DNA of 64,000 nucleotides. Source: Marinobacter szutsaonensis. GTDB taxonomy: Bacteria; Pseudomonadota; Gammaproteobacteria; Pseudomonadales; Oleiphilaceae. The translations under genes were made by a program, and so were the position numbers. Below, piece after piece: positions 9,727-19,346 of the stretch (position 1 is its first letter; every line of letters begins with the position of its first letter). The stretch lies in the NCBI RefSeq assembly GCF_039523335.1, contig NZ_BAAAFC010000001.1, forward strand, positions 2,790,001 to 2,854,000, read 5' to 3'. The notes under the pieces are model-generated. The model was not told the DNA's origin. It searched no databases and was given only the letters and a program-made list of their open reading frames with translations.

Positions 9727-12516
9727 GTGAAGGTCGTCCTTCGCTCCCTGTTACTATGCAGCCTGTTCGGCCTGTTTCAATCCCCCGTCCTGGCGGATCC
9801 TCCCCAGCCCTCGCCAGCGCCGGTGCTCGGCCAGTCTGACCTGGAGTGGCTGCAGCAGCAGGAACGGTTTGTGGTGGGCGTCCGGGGCGGGCAGGTGCCG
9901 CTGGTTTTCGATACCGGTGACGGCGTGCTGGCCGGAACCTACATCGACTATCTGGCTCGCCTGTCCGACAAGCTGGGTGTGCCGGTGGATCCGGTGGTCC
10001 TGGGTGACAGTGAACAACCCGACGCTGTCCCGCCGGAGACCGATGCGTTGCTGACCACCCATGCACCGGGAGTCCGCATTTCTGGTGGCCAGCGGATGAC
10101 CAAACCACTGATGACGCTGACCTACGGGCTGTTTGTCAGTGCCGGTGACGCCGCCATCCAGTCCCTTGGGGATCTGGAGGGTGGGCAGGTCGCCATCATC
10201 GACGGCGACACCAACCAGTATGCGATGCTCGAACCGGTGGAAGAGTTTCAGCCAGTGCCGGTGAACGGGATCGGTGAGGCGGTCAGTGCCGTGCTCTCCG
10301 GTCAGGCACAGGCGTTTGTCGGGCCGGTGCCGGTGGTGTCGGACTATCTGCAGTCGGCGATGATTAACGGCATCGGCCTGGCCAGGCTGCTTGATGACAA
10401 GCAGGTGGATGTGACGCTCCAGGTGCCGGCAAAGCAGGATCGCCTGTTCCGGGTGCTCGACAGCGCAATTGCCGCCATCAGCCACAATGAGCACCGCTTG
10501 ATCCGTCAATCCTGGCTGCAGGCGGATGTGCCGTCCATGGAGCGCAGTGGCGTCGAGCTGTCAGCCACCGATCTGGATTGGCTCAAACGCAATCCCAACC
10601 TCCGGGTGGCCTTCCGCTCGGACTGGCCGCCGTTCGAGTATGAGCAGGACGAAAGACCCACCGGTCTGGTGGCAGACCTGGTGACCCGGCTGGAAACCGA
10701 GCTGGGCATCCGCTTCAGCCGAAGCCTGGTCGAGGACCGCTCCCGGGCAGAACAGCAGCTGGTGGAGGGCGAGGTGGACATCCTGCCCGGCCTGTCCAGA
10801 ACGCCCCGTACCGAAAACGAATACCTGTTTACCCGCGCCTATCTGAATGTGCCCATTGCCCTGGTGATCCGCGATGACGGCCGGTTTATCGGTGATCTCC
10901 GGGAGTTGCGGGGTGAGCGTGTGGGTGTCGTCAATCGCCATGCCGCCCACGACTATCTGCTGATCAACCACCCCAATCTGGACCTGTATCCCATGGGGGA
11001 TGTGGAGGAGGGGCTGCTGGCGCTCTCCAATGGCGATCTGGATGTCATGGTGACCCACATCCCGGCGGTCAGCTACACGGTCGCACGCCTGGGATTGTCC
11101 AATCTGAGGATCACCAGTATTACACCCTACCAGTACGATCTCAGACTGGCGGTGCGCAAGGACAACCCGGAGCTGCACCGGATCCTGAACAAGGGCCTGT
11201 CAAACCTGGAGGCGTCGGAAACCGAGTCCATCTATAACCGCTGGATTCACCTGGATATCGAACAGGAAACCGACTACACCGTCGTACGCCGCGTGGTGCT
11301 GATCGCCATCGTGGTGGTGCTGATCTTCCTGTACTGGAACCGGAAGCTGTCCCGGGAAGTGGACGAACGGATCCGCTCGGAGAATGCGTTGCGCCGCAGT
11401 GAGGACGAGCTGCGCGCGGCCAAGCTCGAGGCCGAGCGACTGGCCCGGGAGGCCGAGGCGGCAAGCCGCGCCAAGAGCGAGTTTCTGGCCAACATGTCCC
11501 ATGAGATCCGGACCCCGATGAATGCCGTGATCGGTTACAGCGACCTGCTCAGCAACAGCGTGACCGATCCCCAGCAGCGCAGTTACCTGGACGCCATCCG
11601 TGCCGGCAGCCGCAGCCTGCTGATGCTGATCAATGACATCCTGGACCTGTCCCGGATCGAAGCCGGCAAGATGCGCCTGGATTATTCGGCGGTATCGGTG
11701 CGTCGTCTGCTGAGCGATGTCCGGCATATTTTCGATCTTCGCGCCCGCGATCAGGGCATTACCCTGGAAGTGAGCGTGGATTCGAGAATGCCCGCGGCCA
11801 TGATGCTGGACGAGACCCGGTTGCGCCAGGTCCTGTTCAACCTGGTGGGCAACGCCATCAAGTTCACCCACGAAGGGGGCGTGACTGTCCGCGCCACGGC
11901 AAAACCGCTGAAAAATACTCTGGATGAGCATGGCAAAGCAACGGACCGCCAGTTCTATCAACTGGTAGTCACGGTTAGTGATACCGGGATCGGAATAGCT
12001 CCGGACCAGCTCGACCGGATCTTCGATGCCTTCGAACAGCAGGAAGGTCAGAATACCCGGCGTTATGGCGGCACCGGCCTGGGGCTGGCGATCAGCCGCA
12101 AGTTGGCGCGCATGATGGGTGGGGAGTTGGCGGTGGAAAGCGAACCCGGCGCGGGCTCGGTATTCACGGTGACCTTGCCGAAAGTGGAGGCGACAGTGGA
12201 GCAGGCCGAGGAGGATGGTGAGCCGAAAGAAGAGGAACGTCTGCTGGCCCAGACCCTGAGCATGCAGGAGCGCGGCTGGTTGCGAGAGCAGCTGGCCCGG
12301 GACTTTGGCGATGAGTGGAAAGCGGTCCGCGAGAGTGGCGACCCGGAACAGATGAAGGATTTTGCCCGGCGGGTCGTGGCCTGGGGGCAACGGCACCGGT
12401 CACCGTCGGTCACCCGCTACGGTGAGAAACTGCTCGCGGATGTGGAAGCGTTCAATCTGGATGCAGTGAACAGTGCGCTGGAGTCATTTCCGAAGCTGCT
12501 GGGGCGGCAGGGCTGA
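9727..12516 (+). CDS. BvgS/EvgS-like sensor kinase with two periplasmic binding domains, no receiver
   Basis: A 929-residue membrane histidine kinase. A signal peptide (about residues 1-23) is followed by two tandem SBP_bac_3 (Venus-flytrap) domains at about 35-265 and 280-505, a transmembrane helix at about 520-537 ([15 protein letters not shown]), a coiled coil, a HisKA domain with the acceptor His592 in [12 protein letters not shown], and an HATPase_c domain with [16 protein letters not shown] and GTGLGL. A C-terminal helical segment of about 100 residues follows, but there is no receiver domain, unlike BvgS/EvgS. GTG start at 9727 has a good GGGAGGATA site. The ligand and partner regulator are unknown; no response regulator gene is adjacent. 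Confidence 0.9.
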   Translation: MKVVLRSLLLCSLFGLFQSPVLADPPQPSPAPVLGQSDLEWLQQQERFVVGVRGGQVPLVFDTGDGVLAGTYIDYLARLSDKLGVPVDPVVLGDSEQPDAVPPETDALLTTHAPGVRISGGQRMTKPLMTLTYGLFVSAGDAAIQSLGDLEGGQVAIIDGDTNQYAMLEPVEEFQPVPVNGIGEAVSAVLSGQAQAFVGPVPVVSDYLQSAMINGIGLARLLDDKQVDVTLQVPAKQDRLFRVLDSAIAAISHNEHRLIRQSWLQADVPSMERSGVELSATDLDWLKRNPNLRVAFRSDWPPFEYEQDERPTGLVADLVTRLETELGIRFSRSLVEDRSRAEQQLVEGEVDILPGLSRTPRTENEYLFTRAYLNVPIALVIRDDGRFIGDLRELRGERVGVVNRHAAHDYLLINHPNLDLYPMGDVEEGLLALSNGDLDVMVTHIPAVSYTVARLGLSNLRITSITPYQYDLRLAVRKDNPELHRILNKGLSNLEASETESIYNRWIHLDIEQETDYTVVRRVVLIAIVVVLIFLYWNRKLSREVDERIRSENALRRSEDELRAAKLEAERLAREAEAASRAKSEFLANMSHEIRTPMNAVIGYSDLLSNSVTDPQQRSYLDAIRAGSRSLLMLINDILDLSRIEAGKMRLDYSAVSVRRLLSDVRHIFDLRARDQGITLEVSVDSRMPAAMMLDETRLRQVLFNLVGNAIKFTHEGGVTVRATAKPLKNTLDEHGKATDRQFYQLVVTVSDTGIGIAPDQLDRIFDAFEQQEGQNTRRYGGTGLGLAISRKLARMMGGELAVESEPGAGSVFTVTLPKVEATVEQAEEDGEPKEEERLLAQTLSMQERGWLREQLARDFGDEWKAVRESGDPEQMKDFARRVVAWGQRHRSPSVTRYGEKLLADVEAFNLDAVNSALESFPKLLGRQG

Positions 12517-12527
12517 CCTGCCGCTGG

Positions 12528-12893
12528 TTACAGGCAGTCGAACTGGGAGCGCCGGTCAAAGGCTACAGAGACCATGTCGTAGCCGGATTCGGACAGGTTG
12601 CGGATCAGGTCGCGATCCTTCAGCAGGGTCATACAGACCTTGTGGACGCTGGCCTGCAGCTGCTCGGTGGGCGGTTCACCCGCTGCGAAGCGGAAATCCA
12701 CAATCAGGTATTTGCGATCCACCGTTGCCGCCACCGGAATATCCTCTCGGATGATGCTTTCATAGCCGATGTAGGTGGCCTGTTGCTGGGGGAAGACCTG
12801 GCTCATCAGCACGTCAATGTTCTCGGCGTGCGCCACTGGCGCTGCCAGGAGGAGGCCGGCGATGACGGTGTGGGAAAAGGTTCGAAGGCTCAT
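12528..12893 (-). CDS. small exported protein of unknown function
   Basis: A 121-residue protein with a clear signal peptide: MSLRTFSHTVIAGLLLAAPV then AHA, probably cleaved before ENIDV, so the mature periplasmic protein has about 98 residues. Two cysteines (KVCMTLL and the C-terminal FDCL) could form a disulfide. I do not recognise a family. An in-frame extension upstream to 12977 is possible but would displace the signal peptide. The gene is convergent with the sensor kinase gene, 12 nt apart, and has a palindromic TGTAAC site in its upstream region. Confidence 0.7.
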   Translation of the reverse strand: MSLRTFSHTVIAGLLLAAPVAHAENIDVLMSQVFPQQQATYIGYESIIREDIPVAATVDRKYLIVDFRFAAGEPPTEQLQASVHKVCMTLLKDRDLIRNLSESGYDMVSVAFDRRSQFDCL

Positions 12894-12923
12894 GTGTCCA
12901 CTCCCTGGTTTCCTTATGGGTAG

Positions 12924-12950
12924 TGTAACAAAGTGTAACATCTCGTTACA
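12924..12950. promoter_or_regulatory. TGTAAC repeat cluster, candidate operator
   Basis: TGTAAC occurs at 12924-12929 and again at 12934-12939, exactly one helical turn apart, and the second copy forms an inverted repeat with GTTACA at 12945-12950 (5-nt spacer). It lies about 30-55 nt upstream of the exported protein start, in the divergent region shared with the gene at 13097. The cognate regulator is unknown. Confidence 0.4.
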
Positions 12951-13096
12951 GGCCATTATTGCAGAGTGTGGCGCCATTTACGCCGGCGGCGGCAAAAGTT
13001 TTTCAATTGTTTGCAGTCCGGATACAGTCAGTCCGGGCTGCCCCGGGCGAGCGGATCAACTATTCTTTCAAGAGCGAAAACGGTAGGGAGAGAGCC

Positions 13097-13699
13097 ATGT
13101 TTCAGCTGGTATTCAAAGGTGAGTGTGTTGCAGGAACCGATGAGCAGACGGCAAGAAATAACGCCCGGGCCCTGTTCAAGGCCTCTGTCGAACAGGTCGA
13201 ACGGATGTTCAGCGGTCAGCCGGTGGTGATACGCAACAAACTCGAGGAGGCCCAGGCCGAGAAGTACCGGGCGGTGCTGAAAAAGCATGGCATGGTGGCC
13301 TATGTGCAGCCCATGCCCGGTGCCCGGCCCGTGCCGGAGTCATCCCGTTCCGGGGCGGAGGCTCCGGTGCGCAACGAACCGGCACCCAAACCGGCCGCAA
13401 GCGCCCCTGCGCCGGCCAGAGGTGGCGCAACTCCGAAGGTGGAGCCGGGGGACCGGTTGCCGGTGGCCGGGGAGAAGGTGGATGCCATCCTTGCTGGCAG
13501 TGGGCTGAACCTGGATCCCGCCGGGGTGACCCTGGTGGAGCATCAGGAGGCCGAGGCACCCATGTTCGAGCACCTGGATGACTGGACCCTCGCGCCGGCG
13601 GGTTCGGACCTCGGGGTGGAGCGGGAGCTGCCGCCACCCATGGTCCCGGATGTCTCGCACCTGTCCCTGGTGGACGAGGATGACAAGGACAAGCGTTGA
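13097..13699 (+). CDS. hypothetical protein, conserved N-terminal domain with Pro/Ala-rich linker
   Basis: A 200-residue soluble protein. The N-terminal 75 residues (LVFKGECVAG...ARALFKASVEQVERMFSGQPVVIRNKL...KYRAVLKKHGMVAYV) match a small domain I have seen at the start of various gammaproteobacterial proteins, but I cannot name it with certainty. A proline/alanine-rich linker (about 75-120) and an acidic tail ending VDEDDKDKR follow. The ATG at 13097 is preceded by AGGGAGAG; an upstream in-frame start at 12959 lacks such a site. The stop overlaps the TTG start of the patatin gene by four bases, which suggests translational coupling. Confidence 0.75.
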   Translation: MFQLVFKGECVAGTDEQTARNNARALFKASVEQVERMFSGQPVVIRNKLEEAQAEKYRAVLKKHGMVAYVQPMPGARPVPESSRSGAEAPVRNEPAPKPAASAPAPARGGATPKVEPGDRLPVAGEKVDAILAGSGLNLDPAGVTLVEHQEAEAPMFEHLDDWTLAPAGSDLGVERELPPPMVPDVSHLSLVDEDDKDKR

Positions 13700-15921
13700 G
13701 TGTATCCGGCGACAGGACCCGATCGTTGAAAACTCTGCTTATCCTGCTTCTGTGCCTGCTGGCGCCGGCATCCCTGCTGGCGCAAGAGCGCGAGCGTGCC
13801 CGGGTGGGTCTGGTGCTCAGCGGTGGCGGGGCCAAGGGTATGGCCCATGTCGGGGTGCTCCGGGTGCTGGAGGAGATGAACATTCCGGTGGATGTGGTGG
13901 TTGGCACCAGCGCCGGTTCGGCCGTCGGTGCCCTTTATGCCTCCGGCATGCCGGTGGCCCGGATTGAAGAACGCTTCATTGAAATGGACTGGCTGTCCAG
14001 TTTTCGGGACGACCCCGGCCGGGTCTACAAACCGATCCGGCGCAAACAGGATGACTGGCGGTTTCCGGTGCTGCCCGGTCTTGGTGTCCGTGCCGACGGA
14101 CTGCATGTCGGGGGGGGAATTGTCGCCGGCCAGAATCTGGGGTTCATTCTCAACGAACTGACCCGGAATGCCGCTCTGGTGGAAGACTTTGACCGGCTGG
14201 CGATTCCGTTCCGGGCGGTGGCGACCGACCTGGCCACGGGGGAGCAGGTGGTCATCGGCCGCGGCAACCTCGCCGAGGCGGTCCGGGCGAGCATGAGCAT
14301 ACCGGGAGTCTATGCCCCGGTGGAGCTGGACGGCCGCCTGCTGGTGGATGGGGGCGTCGCCAACAACCTGCCGGTGAGTGTGGCCAGGGAGATGGGGGCG
14401 GACGTGATCATCGCCGTGGATATCACCGATCCACTTATGGACACCGATGACCTGCGGGAGGCCTTTTCCGTGGTGGGTCAGCTCACCACCCTGCTGACCC
14501 GCCGCAACACGGAACAGCAACTGGATCTGCTTGGTGAGCGGGACATCCTGATCCGGCCGGATCTGCGAGGGCACACCTCGGCGGACTTCTACCAGGCGCC
14601 GCTGCTGTTCGAACTGGGCGCGACCGCGGCCCGCAACCATGCCAGTGAGCTCAGACCGTTACAGGTTTCACGCACCGACTGGACCGGCTACAAGGCGCGG
14701 ATGGCCACGAGGGCGTTCAGTGCCGGCCCGATTGCCCGCATCGAGATCGAGAGCAGTCGACGGCTGGCCCGGGATTTCCTGCGGGAAAGGATTCGCCAGC
14801 CCGTTGGTGAACCCCTGGATGTCCCGGCCCTGGAGGAGGATCTCAAGCGCATCTACGGTCTTGGCTATTACGAAACCGTTTCCTACTCGCTGTCTCCTTC
14901 TCCGGATGGCACGGTGCTGGTAATCCAGCCCCGGGAAAAGACCTGGGGGCCAAATTACCTGTCCTTCGGGCTTGGCTACGAGGACAACTTCGACGGCGAA
15001 ACCCGTTTCAATATCGCCTCCGCACTGCGCATGACCGAGCTCAACCGGCTCGGGGGCGAATGGCATACCGGCCTGCAACTGGGGACCGAACCCTGGGTCC
15101 GGACCCAGTGGTATCAGCCCCTGGACTATGGCTATGACCGGTTTCTGGTGTTGGGTGGCGAATATTCCCGGGACAACTTCGGCGTCTATGACGAGGCCGG
15201 ACGGCAGATCGCCGAGGTGGACGTAACCTTCCGATCCGCGGATCTGGCCCTGGGGATGGAACTGGGCGGTGATGCCGAGGCGCGACTTACCTACACCCGC
15301 GGCTATGCCACGGTGGACGAGGAAGTGGGGGAGCCGGTCGCCCCGGATGACGCTATCCATCAGGGCAACGTCACACTGCGACTGGTCCATGATTCCGTGA
15401 ACGATTCGTTTTTCCCGACCGCCGGGGCTTTTGCCGGCGTCAAGGCACGGTTTGAACGGGAAGATCTGGGGTCGGACCGGCATTTTGACTCGGTGACCAC
15501 GCTGCTCCTGGGTACCGGAAGCTGGCAGGGGTTGACCCTGACGGGCCTGTTGTTTGCAGAGGATGTGACCCGGGGCGAGGCCGGGGTTGAGAACCATGTC
15601 CGGCTGGGTGGCTTCCGGCGCCTGTCAGCGTTTGCCCCGGGCCAGATCACCGGTGAGAGCGCCGCCATGGCTTCTGCCTACGCCAGCCAGAGTTTTGGCG
15701 GGCCGCTGATGCCCTGGTTTGCCGGTGTCGGGTTCGAGGCGGGCAACGCCTGGGATTCCCTGAGTGATGCCAGCTGGGACGGTTCGGTCCGGTCCTGGAG
15801 CCTGTTTGCCGGGGTGGATACCTTCCTCGGGCCGGTTCAGCTGGCGGGTGCCTACAACAACCAGGACAACTGGAGCGCCTACCTCAACATAGGGTTCTCC
15901 TTCACTCAGCTGTTCTATTGA
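13696..15921 (+). CDS. PlpD-like patatin phospholipase with POTRA and outer-membrane barrel (type Vd secretion)
   Basis: A 741-residue protein: signal peptide (about 10-30, LLILLLCLLAPASLLAQ), patatin domain (about 35-310), a POTRA-like region (about 345-420) and a C-terminal beta-barrel of the BamA/TpsB kind ending in the aromatic NIGFSFTQLFY. The lipase residues are intact: oxyanion loop SGGGAKGMAHVG near 41-50, nucleophile in GTSAGS near 73, and the catalytic Asp in DGGVANN near 217. This order is that of PlpD/FplA type Vd autotransporters; whether the lipase is released is not evident. The TTG start at 13696 overlaps the previous stop; a second TTG at 13726 would also give a complete signal peptide. 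Confidence 0.9.
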   Translation: MSVSGDRTRSLKTLLILLLCLLAPASLLAQERERARVGLVLSGGGAKGMAHVGVLRVLEEMNIPVDVVVGTSAGSAVGALYASGMPVARIEERFIEMDWLSSFRDDPGRVYKPIRRKQDDWRFPVLPGLGVRADGLHVGGGIVAGQNLGFILNELTRNAALVEDFDRLAIPFRAVATDLATGEQVVIGRGNLAEAVRASMSIPGVYAPVELDGRLLVDGGVANNLPVSVAREMGADVIIAVDITDPLMDTDDLREAFSVVGQLTTLLTRRNTEQQLDLLGERDILIRPDLRGHTSADFYQAPLLFELGATAARNHASELRPLQVSRTDWTGYKARMATRAFSAGPIARIEIESSRRLARDFLRERIRQPVGEPLDVPALEEDLKRIYGLGYYETVSYSLSPSPDGTVLVIQPREKTWGPNYLSFGLGYEDNFDGETRFNIASALRMTELNRLGGEWHTGLQLGTEPWVRTQWYQPLDYGYDRFLVLGGEYSRDNFGVYDEAGRQIAEVDVTFRSADLALGMELGGDAEARLTYTRGYATVDEEVGEPVAPDDAIHQGNVTLRLVHDSVNDSFFPTAGAFAGVKARFEREDLGSDRHFDSVTTLLLGTGSWQGLTLTGLLFAEDVTRGEAGVENHVRLGGFRRLSAFAPGQITGESAAMASAYASQSFGGPLMPWFAGVGFEAGNAWDSLSDASWDGSVRSWSLFAGVDTFLGPVQLAGAYNNQDNWSAYLNIGFSFTQLFY

Positions 15922-15930
15922 GGCAGTCGG

Positions 15931-16605
15931 TCAGCTTCGCTGTTCATTCCCGGCAATGGCGTACAGTACCTGCTGGCACTGTTGCAGGGCAAAACGGTGG
16001 AGGATGCCGGCAAGGCGTTCCTCGTCGCGGTCCCAGATCGCGCTGATGGATTCTTCCATGTTGGCGAGATTGTCCTCCAGAACCTGCCTGCCGCCATACT
16101 GGAAGGCAACGAAGGCGCAACGCCGGGCCGAGGGCCAGAGGTCATCAATGGCGTTCACGATGAAGTAGTTGTCGGCGTAGACCAGTGAGGCCTTGGTGTA
16201 TTCGATGCCCAGCTCGAGAAACTTCATCAGGTCGTTGTTCTGGTAACAGGCCTTCATCTGCCGGTGCAGGGATTCGAGCCGCTCCATGTCCGACGGCTGC
16301 CACTGGCGCACCAGTTTCCTTCCCGTGTGGGTGAGATAGAGCTCCAGGGTCTCGTACAGGCTGCGCACGAAATAATCGTCGAGGGTCGTGACGAACGCGC
16401 CCTTGCGCGGGACGTTGCGCACCAGGTGCCGCTTTTCCAGCAGAAGCAATCCTTCCCTTACCGATCCGTGGCTGACGTCCAGCTCTTTGGCCATGGCGCC
16501 TTCGTAGATGCGTTCGCCCGAGCGAAGCTGGCCAAAAACGATCAGGTTTTCGATGTGGCGGGCGACCTGTTCGGTCAGGGTCTCACGGGGCTTGAAAGCG
16601 TTCAT
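15931..16605 (-). CDS. GntR-family transcriptional regulator (FadR/FCD subgroup)
   Basis: A 224-residue regulator with an N-terminal winged helix (residues about 8-75; LRSGERIYEGAMAKELDVSHGSVREGLLLLEKRHLV is the helix-turn-helix and wing) and an all-helical FCD-like effector domain (about 85-215). The family senses small organic acids, often via a metal site. The target is not known. It is convergent with the PlpD-like gene (10 nt apart) and lies upstream of nothing on its own strand, so an operon partner cannot be proposed. Confidence 0.88.
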   Translation of the reverse strand: MNAFKPRETLTEQVARHIENLIVFGQLRSGERIYEGAMAKELDVSHGSVREGLLLLEKRHLVRNVPRKGAFVTTLDDYFVRSLYETLELYLTHTGRKLVRQWQPSDMERLESLHRQMKACYQNNDLMKFLELGIEYTKASLVYADNYFIVNAIDDLWPSARRCAFVAFQYGGRQVLEDNLANMEESISAIWDRDEERLAGILHRFALQQCQQVLYAIAGNEQRS

Positions 16606-16688
16606 GTCGGATTATGGCTACTGCATGGAATTGGAATTGTCCGCATATTCGCACATTCCGGTGGCCCCGAGCCAGTCTGGGGTCGGCG

Positions 16689-18122
16689 TTACAGCAGGGG
16701 GGCGCTCAGGCGGATGGCCCGGCAGGTCAGCCGGAACAGGATCGAGCGGTCCCGGTAGTCCCGCTCGGTCATCAGCCGGCAACTTTTCAGATCCTCCTCC
16801 AGCATCTGCTCGACGTCGGACACGAACTGCCGGTCGGTGTTGATGGCGGTGATCTCGAAGTTCAGGCGCATGGAGCGGTTGTCCAGGTTGGCGGTACCCA
16901 CGGCGGCATAGCGGTCATCCACAAGGACCACCTTCTGGTGCATGAAACCCGGCTGATAACGATAGATGCCGATGCCGGCCTGGCTGGCCTGTACCAGGTA
17001 GGAATAGGCGGCAAGTTTGATCAGACGGTTGTCAGGGGTTTCCGGGATCAGGATGCGGACATCGACCCCCCGCAGCGCGGCAAGCTGCAGCGCATTCATG
17101 ATCTGGAAATCCGGGACGAAGTAGGGCGAGGCAATCCAGATCCGGGACCGGGCATTGTTAATGCAGTTCAGGAAAAACAGGGTGCAGGTTTCCCAGCTAT
17201 CGGCCGGTCCGGTGGGCAGGATCAGCACTTCCTGGTCGCCCGGGGTGTGCTCGCCGGCGCTCCAGTCCAGGTTGGGCAGCTCGTCACTGGCCCAGTTCCA
17301 GTCTTCCAGCCAGGCCAGCTGGAGGCCGCTTACCGCCGGGCCTTCGATCCGGCAGTGGGTGTCCCGGAGGGGATCCTGGTTCATGGCGGTCCCGAGGTAT
17401 TCATCACCCAGGTTGATTCCCCCCACGAAACCGACCTTGCCGTCGCATACCAGCAACTTCCGGTGATTGCGGAAGTTAATCTGGAACCGGCGCCGGCGGA
17501 TGTTGCCATTGCCGAACGAGGCGACGCGGGCTCCGGCCCGGGAAAGTTCCCGCAGATAGCGGCGGGGCAGAAAGGCGCTGCCGATGTCATCATACAGGAA
17601 CCACACCTCCACGCCTTGTGCCAGCTTCCGTTCAAGGATCGATTTGATGCGCTGGCCGACCCGGTCCGAGCGAACGATATAAAATTCGAGCAGGATGTAG
17701 TTGCAGGCATCCTCCATGGCTTCGAACAGGGCTTCGAAGGTTGCTTCGCCGTCGCGCAGCAGGGTGCATTGGTTGCCGTCGGTGAAGGGCTGACGGCCGA
17801 GTTTGCACAACACCTGCAATTCGTCCGGGAAACGGTCGTTGCCGGGAGCGGGAATGGACGTGGTTTGCTGTTCAAACCGATTGAGCAGGGCGGTCAGGGA
17901 TTCGTCGCCCATCCGCCGGGCCTTGACGTAGCCACCGAAGCGGTTCCGGCCGATCAGCAGGAACAGGGGGACCGTAAGGTACGGCAGACCCAACAGGCCA
18001 ATGATCCAGGCGATGGCGCCCTGGGATGTGCGGTAGGTCAACAGGATCCGGTAGATACAGGCCAGTGCCGCCAGGTACAGCAGGCCGACAGCGATGGCAA
18101 TCAGCGGGAAGCCCTCCATCAT
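16689..18122 (-). CDS. cls: cardiolipin synthase (ClsA type)
   Basis: Inner-membrane phospholipase-D superfamily enzyme that condenses two phosphatidylglycerol molecules into cardiolipin. The 477 residues begin with two transmembrane helices (about 4-25 and 35-57, the second reading GAIAWIIGLLGLPYLTVPLF) followed by two PLD domains, each with an HKD motif: HRKLLVCDGKVGFVGG near residue 219 and HQKVVLVDDRYAAVGT near 394. Its start overlaps the stop of the AraC gene upstream by four bases (ATGA type), so the two are probably cotranscribed. Confidence 0.93.
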   Translation of the reverse strand: MMEGFPLIAIAVGLLYLAALACIYRILLTYRTSQGAIAWIIGLLGLPYLTVPLFLLIGRNRFGGYVKARRMGDESLTALLNRFEQQTTSIPAPGNDRFPDELQVLCKLGRQPFTDGNQCTLLRDGEATFEALFEAMEDACNYILLEFYIVRSDRVGQRIKSILERKLAQGVEVWFLYDDIGSAFLPRRYLRELSRAGARVASFGNGNIRRRRFQINFRNHRKLLVCDGKVGFVGGINLGDEYLGTAMNQDPLRDTHCRIEGPAVSGLQLAWLEDWNWASDELPNLDWSAGEHTPGDQEVLILPTGPADSWETCTLFFLNCINNARSRIWIASPYFVPDFQIMNALQLAALRGVDVRILIPETPDNRLIKLAAYSYLVQASQAGIGIYRYQPGFMHQKVVLVDDRYAAVGTANLDNRSMRLNFEITAINTDRQFVSDVEQMLEEDLKSCRLMTERDYRDRSILFRLTCRAIRLSAPLL

Positions 18123-19195
18123 GCCGTACTCCCGGAGTCCGTGGTACCGGCACCGGCACCGAGGTGTTCGGCCCGGTACTGGGCCGGCGCCTGGCCGGTC
18201 CAGCGCTTGAACGCCCGGCTGAAGGCGCTGAGTTCGGAAAAGCCAAGCAGGAATGCGATCTCGCCCAGGGCATACTGGTCGGCAGCGACATAACGCAGAG
18301 CCTTGTCCTTGCGCACCTCCTCCACCAGTTCGTGGAAGCTCAGCCCTTCCTTCTTGAGTTTACGGTAGAGGGTCTGGCGGCTCATGTGGCATTGGCGGGC
18401 CAGCGTATCGGCATCGATCCGGTCGGTCGCCATCTGCCTGGAAATCAGCCGGCGGATCTTGCGGCTGAACGAGCGGCGGGTCTGCAGCCGGGCGAGCAGG
18501 AAATTGACCTGGCGAAGAACCGCCGAATACACGTAGGGGTTGCGGTGAGGTATCGGGTGACTCAGATGCCGGCTGTCAAAGGCAACACGGGTGATGCCAT
18601 GGCCGAAACTCACTGGGCCGCCCAGCAGGAGTTCGTATTCGCTGGCGTAGGACGGCTTTTCATGGGCGATCTCGGCCCATTCGGCCTGGAAACCGGGGTG
18701 GATGAAATGCCGGGTTCGGCTCATGGCAGCGGCCAGGGTCCGGTCCATGTCCTGGCGGCAGTAATGTTCCGGGGTATCCGGTTGCCAGGTCAGGATGGCG
18801 GTGTCGTCGCTCTGCTCGAAGGTGAGGATGACCGATTCGTTGATCAGCCGGTGCAGGCGGACATACTGGGTTACCGCCTCGCCCAGGGTGTCGCAGTTGA
18901 AAAACACGTGTCCCACCAGGCCCATGCGTTCCGGGTCGACCAGCTTGCCGGCATGGAGCCCGACACCGGGGTCCCCGGTGATCTGTTCGGCATACTCCCA
19001 AAGCCGGTAGTGTGCCTCGGCAGGCACCCTGCGATCGGGATCTTCGAGCTCACCGGTGCCCAGCCCGGTGATACGGGCGATCTGGCTCCGGTCCAGTACA
19101 CCCTGGCGTTCCAGGTAGTGCACCAGCGCCAGCGTGCTGGAGGCGGCAACGCCGGGAGTCTGGGCTGTAGGGGTATCCGGGTGCGAGGAACTCAC
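18119..19195 (-). CDS. AraC-family transcriptional regulator (Arabinose_bd/HTH_18 type)
   Basis: A 358-residue regulator with a large N-terminal ligand-binding domain (about 20-240) of the type found in OruR- and ArgR-like AraC regulators and a C-terminal double helix-turn-helix (about 255-345; LARQCHMSRQTLYRKLKKEG and ALGEIAFLLGFSELSAFSRAFKRWTG). The frame is open further upstream, but the GTG at 19195 is chosen because AGAAGGA lies 5 nt before it. It is cotranscribed with cls and divergent from a 30-codon gene; TGTCAA repeats in the shared upstream region are good candidates for its binding sites. The effector is not known. Confidence 0.88.
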   Translation of the reverse strand: MSSSHPDTPTAQTPGVAASSTLALVHYLERQGVLDRSQIARITGLGTGELEDPDRRVPAEAHYRLWEYAEQITGDPGVGLHAGKLVDPERMGLVGHVFFNCDTLGEAVTQYVRLHRLINESVILTFEQSDDTAILTWQPDTPEHYCRQDMDRTLAAAMSRTRHFIHPGFQAEWAEIAHEKPSYASEYELLLGGPVSFGHGITRVAFDSRHLSHPIPHRNPYVYSAVLRQVNFLLARLQTRRSFSRKIRRLISRQMATDRIDADTLARQCHMSRQTLYRKLKKEGLSFHELVEEVRKDKALRYVAADQYALGEIAFLLGFSELSAFSRAFKRWTGQAPAQYRAEHLGAGAGTTDSGSTA

Positions 19196-19243
19196 AACAT
19201 TCCTTCTGAAAGTTAACAGGCTGTCATGGACACTGGTACAAAA

Positions 19244-19270
19244 TGTCAAGCGTATGGGACAACTTGTCAA
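19244..19270. promoter_or_regulatory. TGTCAA direct repeats, candidate AraC-type operator
   Basis: TGTCAA at 19244-19249 and 19265-19270, same orientation and 21 nt apart (two helical turns), typical of AraC-family half-sites. A GACA at 19229-19232 forms an additional inverted pair with the first TGTC. The sites lie 49-77 nt upstream of the AraC start and about 77-103 nt upstream of the 30-codon gene. Confidence 0.4.
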
Positions 19271-19346
19271 CGGCCTCTGTGCCATACAACGATAGCATCA
19301 TCCCATCAGGTTGGAGTAATCAATGCACACTTGATGGAGGTGTTGT

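Noticed and set aside
16614..18293. 559-codon open frame on the plus strand
   Set aside because: Antisense to cardiolipin synthase, whose two HKD motifs are intact on the other strand.
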